Assembly: GCF_002760245.1 (NCBI RefSeq)
Contig: NZ_ASCA01000043.1
Span: 1 to 64,000 of the forward strand
Origin: Streptococcus suis YS161
Lineage (GTDB): Bacteria; Bacillota; Bacilli; Lactobacillales; Streptococcaceae
Direction of reading: 5' to 3'
Length of the DNA stretch: 64,000 bases
A program made the translations under genes and the position numbers. Every line of letters starts with the position of its first letter. Position 1 is the first letter of the stretch. Below are positions 33,552 to 42,555 of this stretch, piece after piece. The notes beneath the pieces are model-generated. The model ran no database searches and was not told where the DNA came from. It was given only the letters and a program-made list of their open reading frames with translations.

Positions 33552-34019
33552 ATGAAAGAAAAAGTTCTCATTGTAGATGGCTACAACATGATTGCCTTTT
33601 GGCAATCAACCAAGCAGGATTTTAAAAAGGGAGACTTGGATGCAGCCAGAACGACCTTGCTTCGAACCTTGTCTCACTACGCAGCCTTTGAACAGATCGA
33701 GGTGATTTGTGTCTTTGATGCCCACCATGTGCCAGGTCTTCGCCAGCAGTATGACGAGTACAAGGTATCGGTCATTTTTACAGAGGAAGAAGAGACGGCA
33801 GATAGTTATATTGAACGGCTCAGTGCCCAGCTCAATAGTGACCGTCGCAAGCAGGTTTCCGTCGCAACCAGCGACCTCAACGAACAATGGGTGGTCTTTT
33901 CACAAGGGGCCTTACGGGTTTCGGCGCGTGAGTTAGAGGAGAGAGCCAGGGTCATCAAAAAGGACTTGGACAAGTTTGTGGACCAGGTCGAACTTTACAC
34001 CCCGCGGCTCAATCCCTAG
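33552..34019 (+). CDS. rae1: NYN-domain ribosome-associated endonuclease Rae1/YacP
   Basis: 155 aa, a PIN-like NYN fold: VLIVDGYNMIAFW at the N-terminus, CVFDAHHVPG, then EEETADSYIERL and VATSDLNEQW, with acidic residues typical of the active site. In Bacillus, Rae1 cuts mRNA in the ribosomal A site. It begins immediately after the rlmB stop. Confidence 0.87.
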   Translation: MKEKVLIVDGYNMIAFWQSTKQDFKKGDLDAARTTLLRTLSHYAAFEQIEVICVFDAHHVPGLRQQYDEYKVSVIFTEEEETADSYIERLSAQLNSDRRKQVSVATSDLNEQWVVFSQGALRVSARELEERARVIKKDLDKFVDQVELYTPRLNP

Positions 34020-34069
34020 TCAGATGGGAATTTTCAAGCCTTAAAAGAAATGATGGAGGAAATGAAAGA

Positions 34070-34930
34070 GTGACATTTACAATCGTAACCGATTCGACAT
34101 CGGATTTGCCAACCAGCTGGGTCCAAGAAAATGATGTGATCGTGCTTGGTTTGACCATTAACCTAGACGGCGTGACTTATGAAACAGTCGGTGAAAACCG
34201 CTTGACCTCAGCAGATTTGCTGGAGAAAATGGCTTCTGGCAGTCAACCTACGACCAGTCAGGTCAATGTTGGTCAGTTTGAAGAAGTCTTTGAAGCGGCA
34301 GCCAAGGAAGGTCAAGATGTGCTCTACCTGGCCTTTTCATCGGCTCTTTCAGGGACCTATCAGAGTGGAACTATTGCACGTGATATGGTTTTGGACAACT
34401 ATCCACAAGTCCATATCGAGCTTGTCGATACCAAGGCGGCTTCTATCGGTGAAGGCTACTTGGTCATGCAGGCGGCTCAAGCACGAGCTGCGGGCAAGTC
34501 TTTGGCTGAGACCAAGGCACTCATTGAAGAATTGGTGCCACGTTTGCGGACCTATCTCTTGGTTGACGACCTTAACCACTTGGTGCGTGGTGGCCGCTTG
34601 TCCAAGGCAGCAGCCCTAATCGGTGGTTTGGTCAATATTAAACCTCTCCTTGCACTCAATGCGGAAGGGAAGTTAGAAGCCATTGCCAAAATTCGTGGCC
34701 GTAAAAAAGGGATTAAGGAAATGCTGAACCTGACCTTGGACAACTTGGATCATTCTACGGTCATGGTGGCCTATACAGGTGATATTGAGGTGGCTGAAGC
34801 GATTAAGGCAACCTTGTTGGAAGATAGCCGTGTCAGCGATGTTCTTTTGACTGAGTTGGGCCCAATCATTGCCACCCATACAGGAACAGGGGCATTAGCC
34901 ATTATTTCTATCAATAAAGAAGAGAGATAA
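34070..34930 (+). CDS. DegV family fatty-acid-binding protein
   Basis: 286 aa with the DegV signature start FTIVTDSTSDLP, QPTTSQVNVGQF, and AFSSALSGTYQS, and the C-terminal domain LVNIKPLLALNAEGKLE. DegV/FakB proteins bind a fatty acid for phosphorylation by FakA. Whether this paralogue works with FakA is unknown. GTG start behind GGAGGAAATGAAA. Confidence 0.88.
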   Translation: MTFTIVTDSTSDLPTSWVQENDVIVLGLTINLDGVTYETVGENRLTSADLLEKMASGSQPTTSQVNVGQFEEVFEAAAKEGQDVLYLAFSSALSGTYQSGTIARDMVLDNYPQVHIELVDTKAASIGEGYLVMQAAQARAAGKSLAETKALIEELVPRLRTYLLVDDLNHLVRGGRLSKAAALIGGLVNIKPLLALNAEGKLEAIAKIRGRKKGIKEMLNLTLDNLDHSTVMVAYTGDIEVAEAIKATLLEDSRVSDVLLTELGPIIATHTGTGALAIISINKEER

Positions 34931-34952
34931 TCTCTTTTCTTTTTACAAAAAC

Positions 34953-34966
34953 AGAAAGCGATTACA
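34953..34966. promoter_or_regulatory. cre-like site before TIM-barrel gene
   Basis: AGAAAGCGATTACA deviates from the cre consensus at one position. It lies about 25 nt before the ATG of the next gene and could mediate CcpA control. Confidence 0.4.
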
Positions 34967-34991
34967 AACTAATATTGATGTGGAGGTTCAT

Positions 34992-35885
34992 ATGAAACGC
35001 TTGTTGTCTTGTTATGCCAGTGACTTGTTGGGAGCGACCAAGGAGGAGCTCAAGCAGTCTATTTTATCCAGCGAAGGCCGGATTATCATGGGAGAAACGG
35101 TGGTCACAGCGGCTCCCTTGATTGCCGGGGTGACCAATGCGGAGATGATGGCTGCTTTTGGTTGTGACCTCTTGGTGCTCAACGAATTGGATGTTTTTCA
35201 TCCGGAGATTGTTGGTTTTTACGACTGCGACAATCCTATTGCGGAAATCAAGCGGTTGACAGGTCGATTGGTCGGGATTAACTTGGAGCCTGTGGATAAT
35301 AGTCAGGAAGTCCAAGACCAGCAGGTCTTTCTCAAACCTGGTCGTCAGGTCAGTCCAGAAAGTTTGCGACAGGCCCAAGCCCTTGGCGTAGATTTTATCA
35401 TGCTGACAGGCAATCCTGCTACGGGTGTGTCCATGGCTGCAATCCGCTCTGCTATTGGCCTTGCCAAAGAACACTTTGAGGGCCTCATCTTTGCGGGGAA
35501 AATGCACGGTGCAGGTCTGGGAGAGTCGGTCGTGGACAGCCAAGCCCTGCTGGATTTTGTGGACTTGGGGGCAGACGGTGTCCTCATTCCTGCGGTCGGC
35601 ACGGTGCCGGGTGTGCGGGAAGAAATCGTGGCACCGATTGTCAGTCAGGTCAAGGCGCGTGGTGGTCTGGTTATTTCGACCATTGGGACCAGTCAGGAGA
35701 GTGCGGACAGCCAGACGGTGCGGGAGTTTGGGCTCAGCAACAAGCGGGTGGGCTCGGACATCCACCATATCGGAGACGGGGGTTACGGTCGGATGCCAGA
35801 CCCTGAAAATATCTTGGCTCTGTCCTTGGCGGTTAGAGGCAAGCGGCACACCTATTTTAAAATGGGGCAGTCAGTGAGGAGATAA
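34992..35885 (+). CDS. TIM-barrel family protein (DUF7916-like)
   Basis: 297 aa. Strand-loop features of a (beta/alpha)8 barrel are seen: GETVVTAAPLIAGVTNAEMM, LVGINLEPV, FIMLTGNPATGVSM, LIFAGKMHGAG, DGVLIPAVGTVPG, GLVISTIGTSQ. It resembles streptococcal proteins sometimes misnamed haloacid dehalogenase-like; no HAD motif is present. The likely substrate is a phosphorylated small molecule but this is not shown. ATG 34992 follows GGAGGTTC. Confidence 0.65.
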   Translation: MKRLLSCYASDLLGATKEELKQSILSSEGRIIMGETVVTAAPLIAGVTNAEMMAAFGCDLLVLNELDVFHPEIVGFYDCDNPIAEIKRLTGRLVGINLEPVDNSQEVQDQQVFLKPGRQVSPESLRQAQALGVDFIMLTGNPATGVSMAAIRSAIGLAKEHFEGLIFAGKMHGAGLGESVVDSQALLDFVDLGADGVLIPAVGTVPGVREEIVAPIVSQVKARGGLVISTIGTSQESADSQTVREFGLSNKRVGSDIHHIGDGGYGRMPDPENILALSLAVRGKRHTYFKMGQSVRR

Positions 35886-36002
35886 GGTTATGATAAGGTT
35901 TTCATTCTCGGCAGCTCTGCTATCTTTCAAAAAATAAAAAAAGTAAAGTAAAATAACTTGACGGAGAACAGTAGTTTTGATAGAATGGTAGACGGTATTG
36001 TT

Positions 36003-36085
36003 TACCCCATTTGAAAGGCCCCGGAACCTTCCAAATACCCGCGGACCGGAACATCCGCCCAGTAAACAAAAACGATTCGTATAGG
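36003..36085 (+). promoter_or_regulatory. L13-type ribosomal protein leader
   Basis: The leader contains GAAAGGCCCCGGAACCTTCC and GCGGACCGGAACATCCGC, two G/C-rich stems typical of the L13 leader RNA upstream of rplM-rpsI in Firmicutes, to which L13 binds for feedback control. Confidence 0.65.
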
Positions 36086-36092
36086 AGAAATC

Positions 36093-36539
36093 ATGAACAA
36101 AACAACATTTATGGCTAAACCAGGCCAAGTTGAACGTAAATGGTATGTAGTAGATGCTACTGATGTACCTCTTGGACGCCTTTCAGCAGTAGTTGCTAGC
36201 GTTCTTCGCGGTAAAAACAAACCAACTTTCACACCTCACACTGATACTGGTGACTTCGTTATTGTTATCAACGCTGAGAAAGTGAAATTGACTGGTAAAA
36301 AAGCAACTGATAAGATCTACTACACTCACTCAAACCACCCAGGCGGATTGAAATCAATCTCAGCTGGTGAATTGCGTTCTAAAAACGCTGTTCGTTTGAT
36401 TGAAAAATCAGTTAAAGGTATGCTTCCACACAACACACTTGGTCGTGCACAAGGCATGAAGTTGAAAGTGTTTGTAGGTAGCGAGCACACTCACGCAGCA
36501 CAACAACCAGAAGTACTTGATATTTCAGGTCTTATCTAA
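36093..36539 (+). CDS. rplM: 50S ribosomal protein L13
   Basis: 148 aa, full-length, with [20 protein letters not shown] and the conserved [25 protein letters not shown]. It assembles early in the large subunit. ATG 36093 follows TAGGAGAAATC. Cotranscribed with rpsI. Confidence 0.97.
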   Translation: MNKTTFMAKPGQVERKWYVVDATDVPLGRLSAVVASVLRGKNKPTFTPHTDTGDFVIVINAEKVKLTGKKATDKIYYTHSNHPGGLKSISAGELRSKNAVRLIEKSVKGMLPHNTLGRAQGMKLKVFVGSEHTHAAQQPEVLDISGLI

Positions 36540-36558
36540 GGGAAAGGACGTAATCTAA

Positions 36559-36951
36559 ATGGCACAAGCACAATACACAGGTACTGGTCGTCGTAAAAAC
36601 GCGGTTGCACGCGTACGTTTGGTCCCAGGTACTGGTAAAATCACAGTTAACAAAAAAGATGTAGAAGAGTACATCCCACACGCTGACCTTCGTTTGGTTA
36701 TCAACCAACCATTCGCAGTAACTTCAACACAAGGTTCATACGACGTTTTCGTTAACGTGAACGGTGGTGGTTACGGTGGTCAATCAGGTGCGATCCGTCA
36801 CGGTATCGCGCGTGCATTGCTTCAAGTAGATCCAGACTTCCGCGATTCATTGAAACGCGCAGGCCTTCTTACTCGTGATGCTCGTATGGTTGAACGTAAG
36901 AAACCAGGTCTTAAGAAAGCACGTAAAGCTTCACAATTCAGTAAACGTTAA
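36559..36951 (+). CDS. rpsI: 30S ribosomal protein S9
   Basis: 130 aa with the S9 motifs [33 protein letters not shown] and the basic tail ending in SQFSKR that reaches into the decoding centre. The 3' end and downstream terminator are the integration target of the element beginning at 36959; the coding sequence remains intact. Confidence 0.97.
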   Translation: MAQAQYTGTGRRKNAVARVRLVPGTGKITVNKKDVEEYIPHADLRLVINQPFAVTSTQGSYDVFVNVNGGGYGGQSGAIRHGIARALLQVDPDFRDSLKRAGLLTRDARMVERKKPGLKKARKASQFSKR

Positions 36952-36958
36952 TATACCG

Positions 36959-36990
36959 CGATATATCAACGTTTCAAAGCACTCAAGAGT
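36959..36990 (+). repeat. attL-side core, 32 bp, at rpsI 3' end
   Basis: The 32 bp starting CGATATATCAACGTTTC are identical to 55720-55751. Upstream similarity continues into the rpsI 3' end with mismatches (a partial rpsI tail is also present at 55663-55713), as expected of an integrase that recreates its target gene's end. The core overlaps the rpsI terminator stem. Confidence 0.9.
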
Positions 36991-37012
36991 TTACCTCATG
37001 GGTGCTTTTTTC
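36978..37012 (+). terminator. Terminator of rpsI
   Basis: AGCACTCA pairs with TGGGTGCT, followed by TTTTTT. The left stem arm is inside the att core, so integration swaps the right half of the hairpin. Confidence 0.75.
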
Positions 37013-37035
37013 GTGTTTTTTTGAAAAGTTCACCT

Positions 37036-37062
37036 CAAAATTTACCTTATTTTTACCTTATT
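37036..37062. repeat. Candidate integrase arm-binding repeats
   Basis: TTTACCTTATT and TTTACCTTATT occur in tandem just inside the left att core, and TTTACCTTATTTT occurs again at about 55550-55562 inside the right end. Such short repeats near both ends are typical arm-type sites of tyrosine integrases. Confidence 0.45.
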
Positions 37063-38275
37063 GTTTCAGAGAGTTTAAGGCAAATTCTCCGACTGCCATA
37101 GGGACAACATTAGAAGTATTGACATAAATCTGAGTTGTCCCAGTATCACTATGTGTCAAAGCTTCTGAAATATCTTCTAAACTCATTCCTGCCTGTTTGG
37201 CAAGTGTTGCTCCTGTATGTCGGAGTTTATGAGGTGTAGCGTGTGTCAGTTCAGGATGTCGCTTTTTGATGCTCTTCATCTTGTTGTTGAGATAGTCAGC
37301 ATGTAAGGGCTTGTTGATGTTTCCTTTTGTGTCTATATAAGTGAAGACGAACTGTTCAGGATTGGTTAGAATCCCAAATCGAGCAAGCTCATATTTTTGT
37401 TGCTCTTTCCATGAGGAAAGGAGTTGAATCAGGTCATTAGATATTAAAAAGATAGTCTTTTTGTTCCCTTTTGTGGATTTGACTTCTCCATATCTATCCA
37501 GAGCTTGAATTAGCTGGATTTGAGCTTTTGAAAAGTCGATATGTTTCCATTGCAGAGCGTAGCTCTCGGATTTTCGGTCTCCCAAAAAGAAGGTAAGATA
37601 AAATAGAACATAGTCTTTAAGCGAAATTTTTCCGATAGCCAAGTCATCTTGGAAAGCCGAGAACCACTCTTGTAGTTGCTCCTGTGTAAGGTAGAGGTCT
37701 TCATCTCTCTTTGCTTCTGCCAACTGGATTTTCTTGGTTGCTTTGATACGACGCAAGGTTTTAGCAACTTTATTTGATTCTATATATTCTAATTCCTCTG
37801 CCCAATCAAATATGGAAATTACATAACTTCTCAAGGTCTTGAAATTGGCGTATTCATTAGCTTTAGCAGTCATCAAGTTTAGAATAACTTGCTTGTTCTG
37901 ATTGAGAAATTGAATAGTGTAATTACCTAACATAGGTAAAATATGTTTTCTGAAACAAGTTTTTGTATTGGCTATAGTTGACCTGCTTGGGGGCTTTGTA
38001 GTTGAAGTGGTCTGTCCTGCTTTATAATACTCCCACCAGACATTTTCGTAAAAATCTTTGAATAGAATTTCTTCCTTGCCTAGCCCTGTAAACTCGTTGT
38101 TCTCAATCTGACTGATTTTTGTTAAAAGGTCTATCTCTGCTTGTCGTGCCTCCTTTTTGCTTTTGAAACGCTTATCAAAGTATTTATTGTTCACGATTCC
38201 GAGTGGCATTCGCGCAACAATTGGGATATATACTTTTAAGCGATATGTTCCATTTTTTGTTTTAGTGATAGTCAT
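37058..38275 (-). CDS. Tyrosine integrase of the rpsI element
   Basis: 405 aa. An arm-binding-like N-terminus (residues about 1-60), a SAM-like core-binding domain (about 70-175), and a catalytic domain with all residues visible: R234 (LGDRKSES), the beta-hairpin lysine near 269 (STKGNKK), H349-x-x-R352 (PHKLRHTG), H375 (LTHSDTGTT) and nucleophile Y384. It ends 67 bp from the att core, as in related Tn916/phage-type integrases. ATG 38275 follows GGAGAATATC. Confidence 0.95.
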   Translation of the reverse strand: MTITKTKNGTYRLKVYIPIVARMPLGIVNNKYFDKRFKSKKEARQAEIDLLTKISQIENNEFTGLGKEEILFKDFYENVWWEYYKAGQTTSTTKPPSRSTIANTKTCFRKHILPMLGNYTIQFLNQNKQVILNLMTAKANEYANFKTLRSYVISIFDWAEELEYIESNKVAKTLRRIKATKKIQLAEAKRDEDLYLTQEQLQEWFSAFQDDLAIGKISLKDYVLFYLTFFLGDRKSESYALQWKHIDFSKAQIQLIQALDRYGEVKSTKGNKKTIFLISNDLIQLLSSWKEQQKYELARFGILTNPEQFVFTYIDTKGNINKPLHADYLNNKMKSIKKRHPELTHATPHKLRHTGATLAKQAGMSLEDISEALTHSDTGTTQIYVNTSNVVPMAVGEFALNSLKQ

Positions 38276-38339
38276 GATATTCTCCTCTTTTCGAACCAGA
38301 AAATATCAAGACCATTATGAAATAAAAAGGAAGATATTT

Positions 38340-38603
38340 CTAGTTTTGCGAAAGTAGCCATGCGTCGATGGCTTGTTTATTGAAACGAACTGTTTTTCCG
38401 ATTTTAATTGATGGAAGCCCTTTGCGAATCCATTCGTCTAAAGTGTTATTTGAAATCCCGAGATACTCGCATGCTTGTTTTTTGTTTAAATACGAATTGC
38501 CAATATTTCGATGATGAATTTGTTTTTCAATTTCTGATGTAATTAAACTTGAAATTAATATCTGAATTTGTTTGATTTGTTCATCAGGTAAGATAACTTG
38601 CAT
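38340..38603 (-). CDS. Excisionase-like HTH protein
   Basis: 87 aa with a C-terminal HTH_17/MerR-like excisionase domain: YLNKKQACEYLGISNNTLDE, WIRKGLPSIKIGKTVRF. Such proteins bend DNA at att sites and favour excision. The start at 38603 follows GGAAGAG; an 11-codon longer frame lacks a ribosome binding site. It lies upstream of the integrase, probably cotranscribed. Confidence 0.8.
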   Translation of the reverse strand: MQVILPDEQIKQIQILISSLITSEIEKQIHHRNIGNSYLNKKQACEYLGISNNTLDEWIRKGLPSIKIGKTVRFNKQAIDAWLLSQN

Positions 38604-38788
38604 GTTTACACTCTTCCTATTGGTTAAATTTGACATTAGTCATTATGCCACAATGCGGACTCAAAACGGATGATTTTTAGAAATGTATAGATTAATCGTC
38701 TGTTTTGTCTTCCGTTTGGGAAGACAATTTTTTTAAGAAATGCTGTAATATCAACGTTTTGGAGGTTTTACAAAGTTGTAAAATCATA

Positions 38789-40156
38789 TTAAAAAACGTT
38801 AAATAATTCTTCTAGACTCAATAATCGATTTAAAATTAATTCATATAAATCAATTTTATAATGATGTTTTCGACGTAATTTATTGTTCAATGAGTATATT
38901 TCATTTCTGAATTCTTTTGTAAACTTTGAGATTTGAACAATGTGTAATTCATTTGTGTTGTAATTTTTATGACAACCTAAACCATGTGCCTTTGCAAAAT
39001 CAAGAGCATCAAACATCAATCGTAGAATAATTAATACATTCCACGTAATCATCTCAGATAAATAAAATGATTCAGGATTAATATTTAATTCTTTCTGACT
39101 TTTAGTAATCAAATTTTTTCTATAACGTGATCTATTTTCTTTCGAAACAAATTTAACATCAATCAAACTAAAAATTTCTTCATCTAGAACAAAAGGAGTG
39201 TTTGTTGAATGTGACACGTTAATCTGTTTTTTCAACAATTCTTCGAATGTAGCTCGTGGTTTTGCTCTGAAAATTGTGGATAATTCTCTATCAGTATTTA
39301 TTACTGATTGTTCGATTTCCTTTATTAAATTGAAGACTCCAATTGAAACCAAGCTCTCTAAGTATTGAATGATTTTCAGATCATCAATTTCTTCAAGAAC
39401 ACATGTACAAAAAATGGATTTTATCTTATCTTTTTTCAAAACAGTTTCGAAACGATACACTTCAAATGCTTCTGTTTTCGTTTTGTCAAGTTGTCCTAAT
39501 CTCTTTGCTTTCTTTGTTTTACTGTAAAGAACTTGCTGATTATTTTTATACGCATTGGTTGTTAAAATATCATAATCTTTATCTTGAATGCTTTTTGAAG
39601 AGGAAGCAAAATTCACTTTCTTCCTCGTTAAACAACGTAGAAGTAATGCTCTTGTTTGCAAATGGAAAGCAGATTGTATTGCCATTGTGAAAGCAAGTTC
39701 GATTTCTTGGAATTCGCAATGATGTATCCTACAAAATATACCTGTTTCGTTTTCCAAAATTGATAGTGCTCTATCTAATCTTGATTTTATTCCTTCAATT
39801 GAAGCAGTAGCAATGTTGAATCCACAATGTATCAATTCTATGCGGTAAAAATAACTGCCATCAAATGGATTTTTTCCCATGAGAAATGAACCGAAATCAG
39901 TAGAATTGATAACTAGCTCTGTCAGTAATCCAAATGAACTGTATTTTCTCTTAATAGAAAAATTGTTTTCATTAAAATTAACCGTATTTAAAATCTCTTC
40001 ATCAATAAGTATGTTTCCTTTCAGGTTAAGAACTACTTTGTCAATGCCCCAAAAAGAATTTGTTACAGAAAAACATCGTTCCATCTCTTTTCTATTTTTA
40101 TCATAGATTTTTTGTTTTTCCTCATCCGACATACCTCTTGTAACTTTTAGAAACAT
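38789..40156 (-). CDS. Candidate replication initiator (Rep_trans/gpII-like)
   Basis: 455 aa. The layout around GIDKVVLNLKGN at the N-terminus, CRIHHCEFQEIELAF (about 140-155), and QVLYSKTKKAKR followed by EVYRFETVLKKDKIKSI resembles rolling-circle initiators of the Rep_trans and phage gpII/X groups, where the equivalent lines contain the metal site and the strand after the catalytic tyrosine. The catalytic residues are not obvious, so the call is tentative; a relaxase relative is the alternative. ATG 40156 follows AGAGGAAAA; the longer frame up to 40264 begins with an unlikely hydrophobic stretch. Confidence 0.4.
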   Translation of the reverse strand: MFLKVTRGMSDEEKQKIYDKNRKEMERCFSVTNSFWGIDKVVLNLKGNILIDEEILNTVNFNENNFSIKRKYSSFGLLTELVINSTDFGSFLMGKNPFDGSYFYRIELIHCGFNIATASIEGIKSRLDRALSILENETGIFCRIHHCEFQEIELAFTMAIQSAFHLQTRALLLRCLTRKKVNFASSSKSIQDKDYDILTTNAYKNNQQVLYSKTKKAKRLGQLDKTKTEAFEVYRFETVLKKDKIKSIFCTCVLEEIDDLKIIQYLESLVSIGVFNLIKEIEQSVINTDRELSTIFRAKPRATFEELLKKQINVSHSTNTPFVLDEEIFSLIDVKFVSKENRSRYRKNLITKSQKELNINPESFYLSEMITWNVLIILRLMFDALDFAKAHGLGCHKNYNTNELHIVQISKFTKEFRNEIYSLNNKLRRKHHYKIDLYELILNRLLSLEELFNVF

Positions 40157-40235
40157 TTTTTCCTCTTTCATTTCTCGAAATGAATTATGCCATATATGGA
40201 ACTTTGTCAGAGGAAAAAATATAAAAAATTGACAA

Positions 40236-40274
40236 AAAATAGAGATGAACTTCAAAAAATTCATCTCTATTTTT
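40236..40274. terminator. Hairpin between OB-fold gene and Rep-like gene
   Basis: AAAATAGAGATGAA pairs with TTCATCTCTATTTT, a 14-bp perfect stem with an A-rich loop, T-rich on both strands. It should end transcripts from the OB-fold gene, so the Rep-like gene may need its own promoter or depend on read-through. Confidence 0.8.
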
Positions 40275-40874
40275 CTATTTTCGTTCTACCACTATATCTT
40301 CAAGTATATAATTCTCAAAAATAAACATTTCCTCATGAATTGTCTTTTGGATGGATATTGGCAATGCTGATAAGTACACATTGTCTCCGATTCTGAAACG
40401 TGTTTCATTGACACGCATTTTTGTGCTATATTGTACTTTGACTCTATTTTCACAGTAATCCTTGATAGTCATTTCAATCCAATTCGAATTGGGTTTTAAA
40501 TGTTTATCAATAACCTTTCCAAAAACAAACATCTTTGCGAAATGGTTTGGATATGCAAAACCGAAGCTAGGCTTTTTATTGAAGAATACCGCCAGTTCAG
40601 TCTGCTCTTCTTGGATGGTATCTATAATAACTTCGTAGCAATTTTTTGTGTTAATGTTTTCGATATGACCTGATATCGATACCACCATTCCCTTTTTCAA
40701 TTGAAATTTTTCACGATTAAAATAACATTTCAAATATATGTGCTTACGACCTGCACCATTTCTAATAAACAGAATGAACGATGGTTTATTATCATCATTA
40801 TTTATTTCAATAATTTTTCCTCTTGCAAAAATTACATTCTGTTCTTTGTTTCGTAGATTATTTTGATTCCTCAT
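40275..40874 (-). CDS. Tandem OB-fold-like protein, possible ssDNA-binding
   Basis: 199 aa. Two halves of about 85 residues share one pattern: ARGKIIEINNDDNKPSFILF ... LKKGMVVSISGHI and VFGKVIDKHLKPNSNWIEMT ... FRIGDNVYLSALPI. This five-strand OB-like layout suggests nucleic-acid binding. GGAGGAAAGTAAA precedes ATG 40874. It is encoded between a tyrosine recombinase and a candidate Rep, so a single-strand-binding role in element replication is a reasonable inference, not proven. Confidence 0.5.
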   Translation of the reverse strand: MRNQNNLRNKEQNVIFARGKIIEINNDDNKPSFILFIRNGAGRKHIYLKCYFNREKFQLKKGMVVSISGHIENINTKNCYEVIIDTIQEEQTELAVFFNKKPSFGFAYPNHFAKMFVFGKVIDKHLKPNSNWIEMTIKDYCENRVKVQYSTKMRVNETRFRIGDNVYLSALPISIQKTIHEEMFIFENYILEDIVVERK

Positions 40875-40941
40875 TTTACTTTCCTCCATTACATCAATTT
40901 CTACAGAATTATTATGCCTGATAATACAAATCAAAAAATCA

Positions 40942-41907
40942 CTACAGAATGTAATTCGTTACAGTAACAGATAACCGCCAATGAGACAAGTTTAAAACGG
41001 ATACTGCCATGAGAGCAAGGCGGTTATAAGCAATTGGCATTCCTGCCGATAATGCTTTAACTTTATTTGAGCCACGTAAAATATATGCTTCATCTCTTAA
41101 ATCAAAAATAAAATTTCTACGCTGTCTTTCGTATTGCTTAGTTGATTCGTTTTTCAATTTCTGATGTCCCTCCTCCCATTTTTTTATTAATAAATTTGAA
41201 AATGCTTGTCGCATTTGTGGATTTTCCTGAATTTTCTCAAGGTAATAGAAGTAGCTATCTCTTGAATGCTGTGCACGTAATGCATGTAAATTAATCTGAT
41301 TGTTCATTTCTTTGTCAGAGAAGACAGGTTCATTTTCTCCTACCCCAGCAAAAGTCTGTTTCACCAACTCGATGTCATGCGGCAGAATATATTGCATTTG
41401 TTTTTTTCCGCCTTTGCCACGTTTGACGAAAATATAGCAGTTACCATACTCGTCTATTTTCAGGTCTCGGCCGGTTAGGTTTTTTAATTCGTTCCGACGA
41501 ATTCCAACGACTTTCTGGAATTCGACTAGGCGAGAGAAGCGAGAGTTCAATTCTTGACTTTTCCCTTGTTCATTCGCTTCATGTTTTCGTCCTCTAACTA
41601 TTTTATCGCTTGTTCGTTTTTGTTTTTTGATTCGGTTTAGATTGATTCCTGTTGCTTTACAAATTGGCGCAAGGTATGTATGAATTGTCGCAGGAGTGTA
41701 TTGCTTTGGATCTTGTTGAAGATCATCATGATATTGTTGAATTACTTCTTCCGTAATATCAGCTATCCTTTTAATACTGTTTGCTTTTGCCCATTTTGCG
41801 AATCGTGTAGCTGATCTTTTGTATGAAGTCCGAGATGTATTGTTTGTAACATTTTTTGTTGCTGCGAGGAAGATATCGTGCTTTAATGAATTTCTCTTTC
41901 GTGGCAT
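40942..41907 (-). CDS. Second tyrosine recombinase/phage integrase-fold protein
   Basis: 321 aa. The N-terminal SAM-like domain (about 15-85) is followed by a catalytic domain with R137/R138 (VGIRRNELKNLTGRDL), a beta-hairpin lysine (VKRGKGGKKQ), H208-x-x-R211 (NLHALRAQHS), H309 (NLSHWRLSVTVTNYI) and Y319 close to the C-terminus. There is a helical insertion of about 85 residues before the last histidine. All catalytic residues are present, so it is probably active. AAAGGAGAAAGAAA precedes the ATG. Possible roles are dimer or copy resolution, or a DNA inversion. It is distinct from the element's integrase at 37058. Confidence 0.78.
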   Translation of the reverse strand: MPRKRNSLKHDIFLAATKNVTNNTSRTSYKRSATRFAKWAKANSIKRIADITEEVIQQYHDDLQQDPKQYTPATIHTYLAPICKATGINLNRIKKQKRTSDKIVRGRKHEANEQGKSQELNSRFSRLVEFQKVVGIRRNELKNLTGRDLKIDEYGNCYIFVKRGKGGKKQMQYILPHDIELVKQTFAGVGENEPVFSDKEMNNQINLHALRAQHSRDSYFYYLEKIQENPQMRQAFSNLLIKKWEEGHQKLKNESTKQYERQRRNFIFDLRDEAYILRGSNKVKALSAGMPIAYNRLALMAVSVLNLSHWRLSVTVTNYIL

Positions 41908-42555
41908 TTTCTTTCTCCTTTCTTTGTAAAATACTTATTAATGGTAAATTGCCTCCCACCCTTTTTATTGAATGAGCTGGGTATGCTCTTGAAAATATAC
42001 GCTGAGGCTGCCTGATAGGACTAGCGTTTTAGAAGCAGATTCAGTATTCACCGTCTCTTTTCTTGATATTTTCAAATGTCATTGATCTGGTTATTTCTTA
42101 AAACTAAAAACTACTATTAACTTTTGCTAAACATCTTTTTCTGTACTAAATTTATTGCTAAATGGTTATTCTGTACGTCATTTCATGCCGCAGAATAACC
42201 ATTTACTTTCTTCGTTTTCGACCTCTTTTCTCAAGTCAATGACACCTTTAAAAAAGAGAAGTCACAATCATTCGAATTAACAATTTTCACCGAGCCCAGT
42301 GCGAATTCAAACAATTGATAACCTATCACCTCCAATCTCTATTACATCAATTTTTTTCAATATTATTATGTCGCTTTTTCAATAAAATAAAAAACGGGAA
42401 TACATTATTTGCATACAAAAATTAACAACGCGATTTTTTTGTTTTTGAAAAAGTGGCATACTGATTTTAGAAGCTAAAGGAGGTATATCATGTGATATTC
42501 AAAATACAAATACTTACTTCAATATGGATTCGAAAACAGTAAAGGAGGTTTGAAA
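41908..42555. other. Non-coding control region of the element
   Basis: Nearly 650 bp without a supported gene, between leftward replication-type genes and rightward cargo. It contains the 14-bp inverted repeat at 42160-42204, AT-rich tracts (42340-42450), a promoter for each direction, and a start-stop unit (AAGGAGG then ATGTGA at 42490). It is the best place for an origin of replication or transfer. Confidence 0.5.
42160..42204. repeat. Perfect 14-bp inverted repeat, origin candidate
   Basis: AAATGGTTATTCTG (42160-42173), a 17-nt loop, CAGAATAACCATTT (42191-42204). CTGTAC occurs in the loop flank and again at 42141. No T-run follows, so it is unlikely to be a plain terminator. It lies upstream of the recombinase/Rep genes. 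Confidence 0.6.

Noticed and set aside
35064-35849. Long open frame opposite the TIM-barrel gene
   Set aside because: Antisense frame to a clear coding gene; composition reflects third-position bias of the sense gene.
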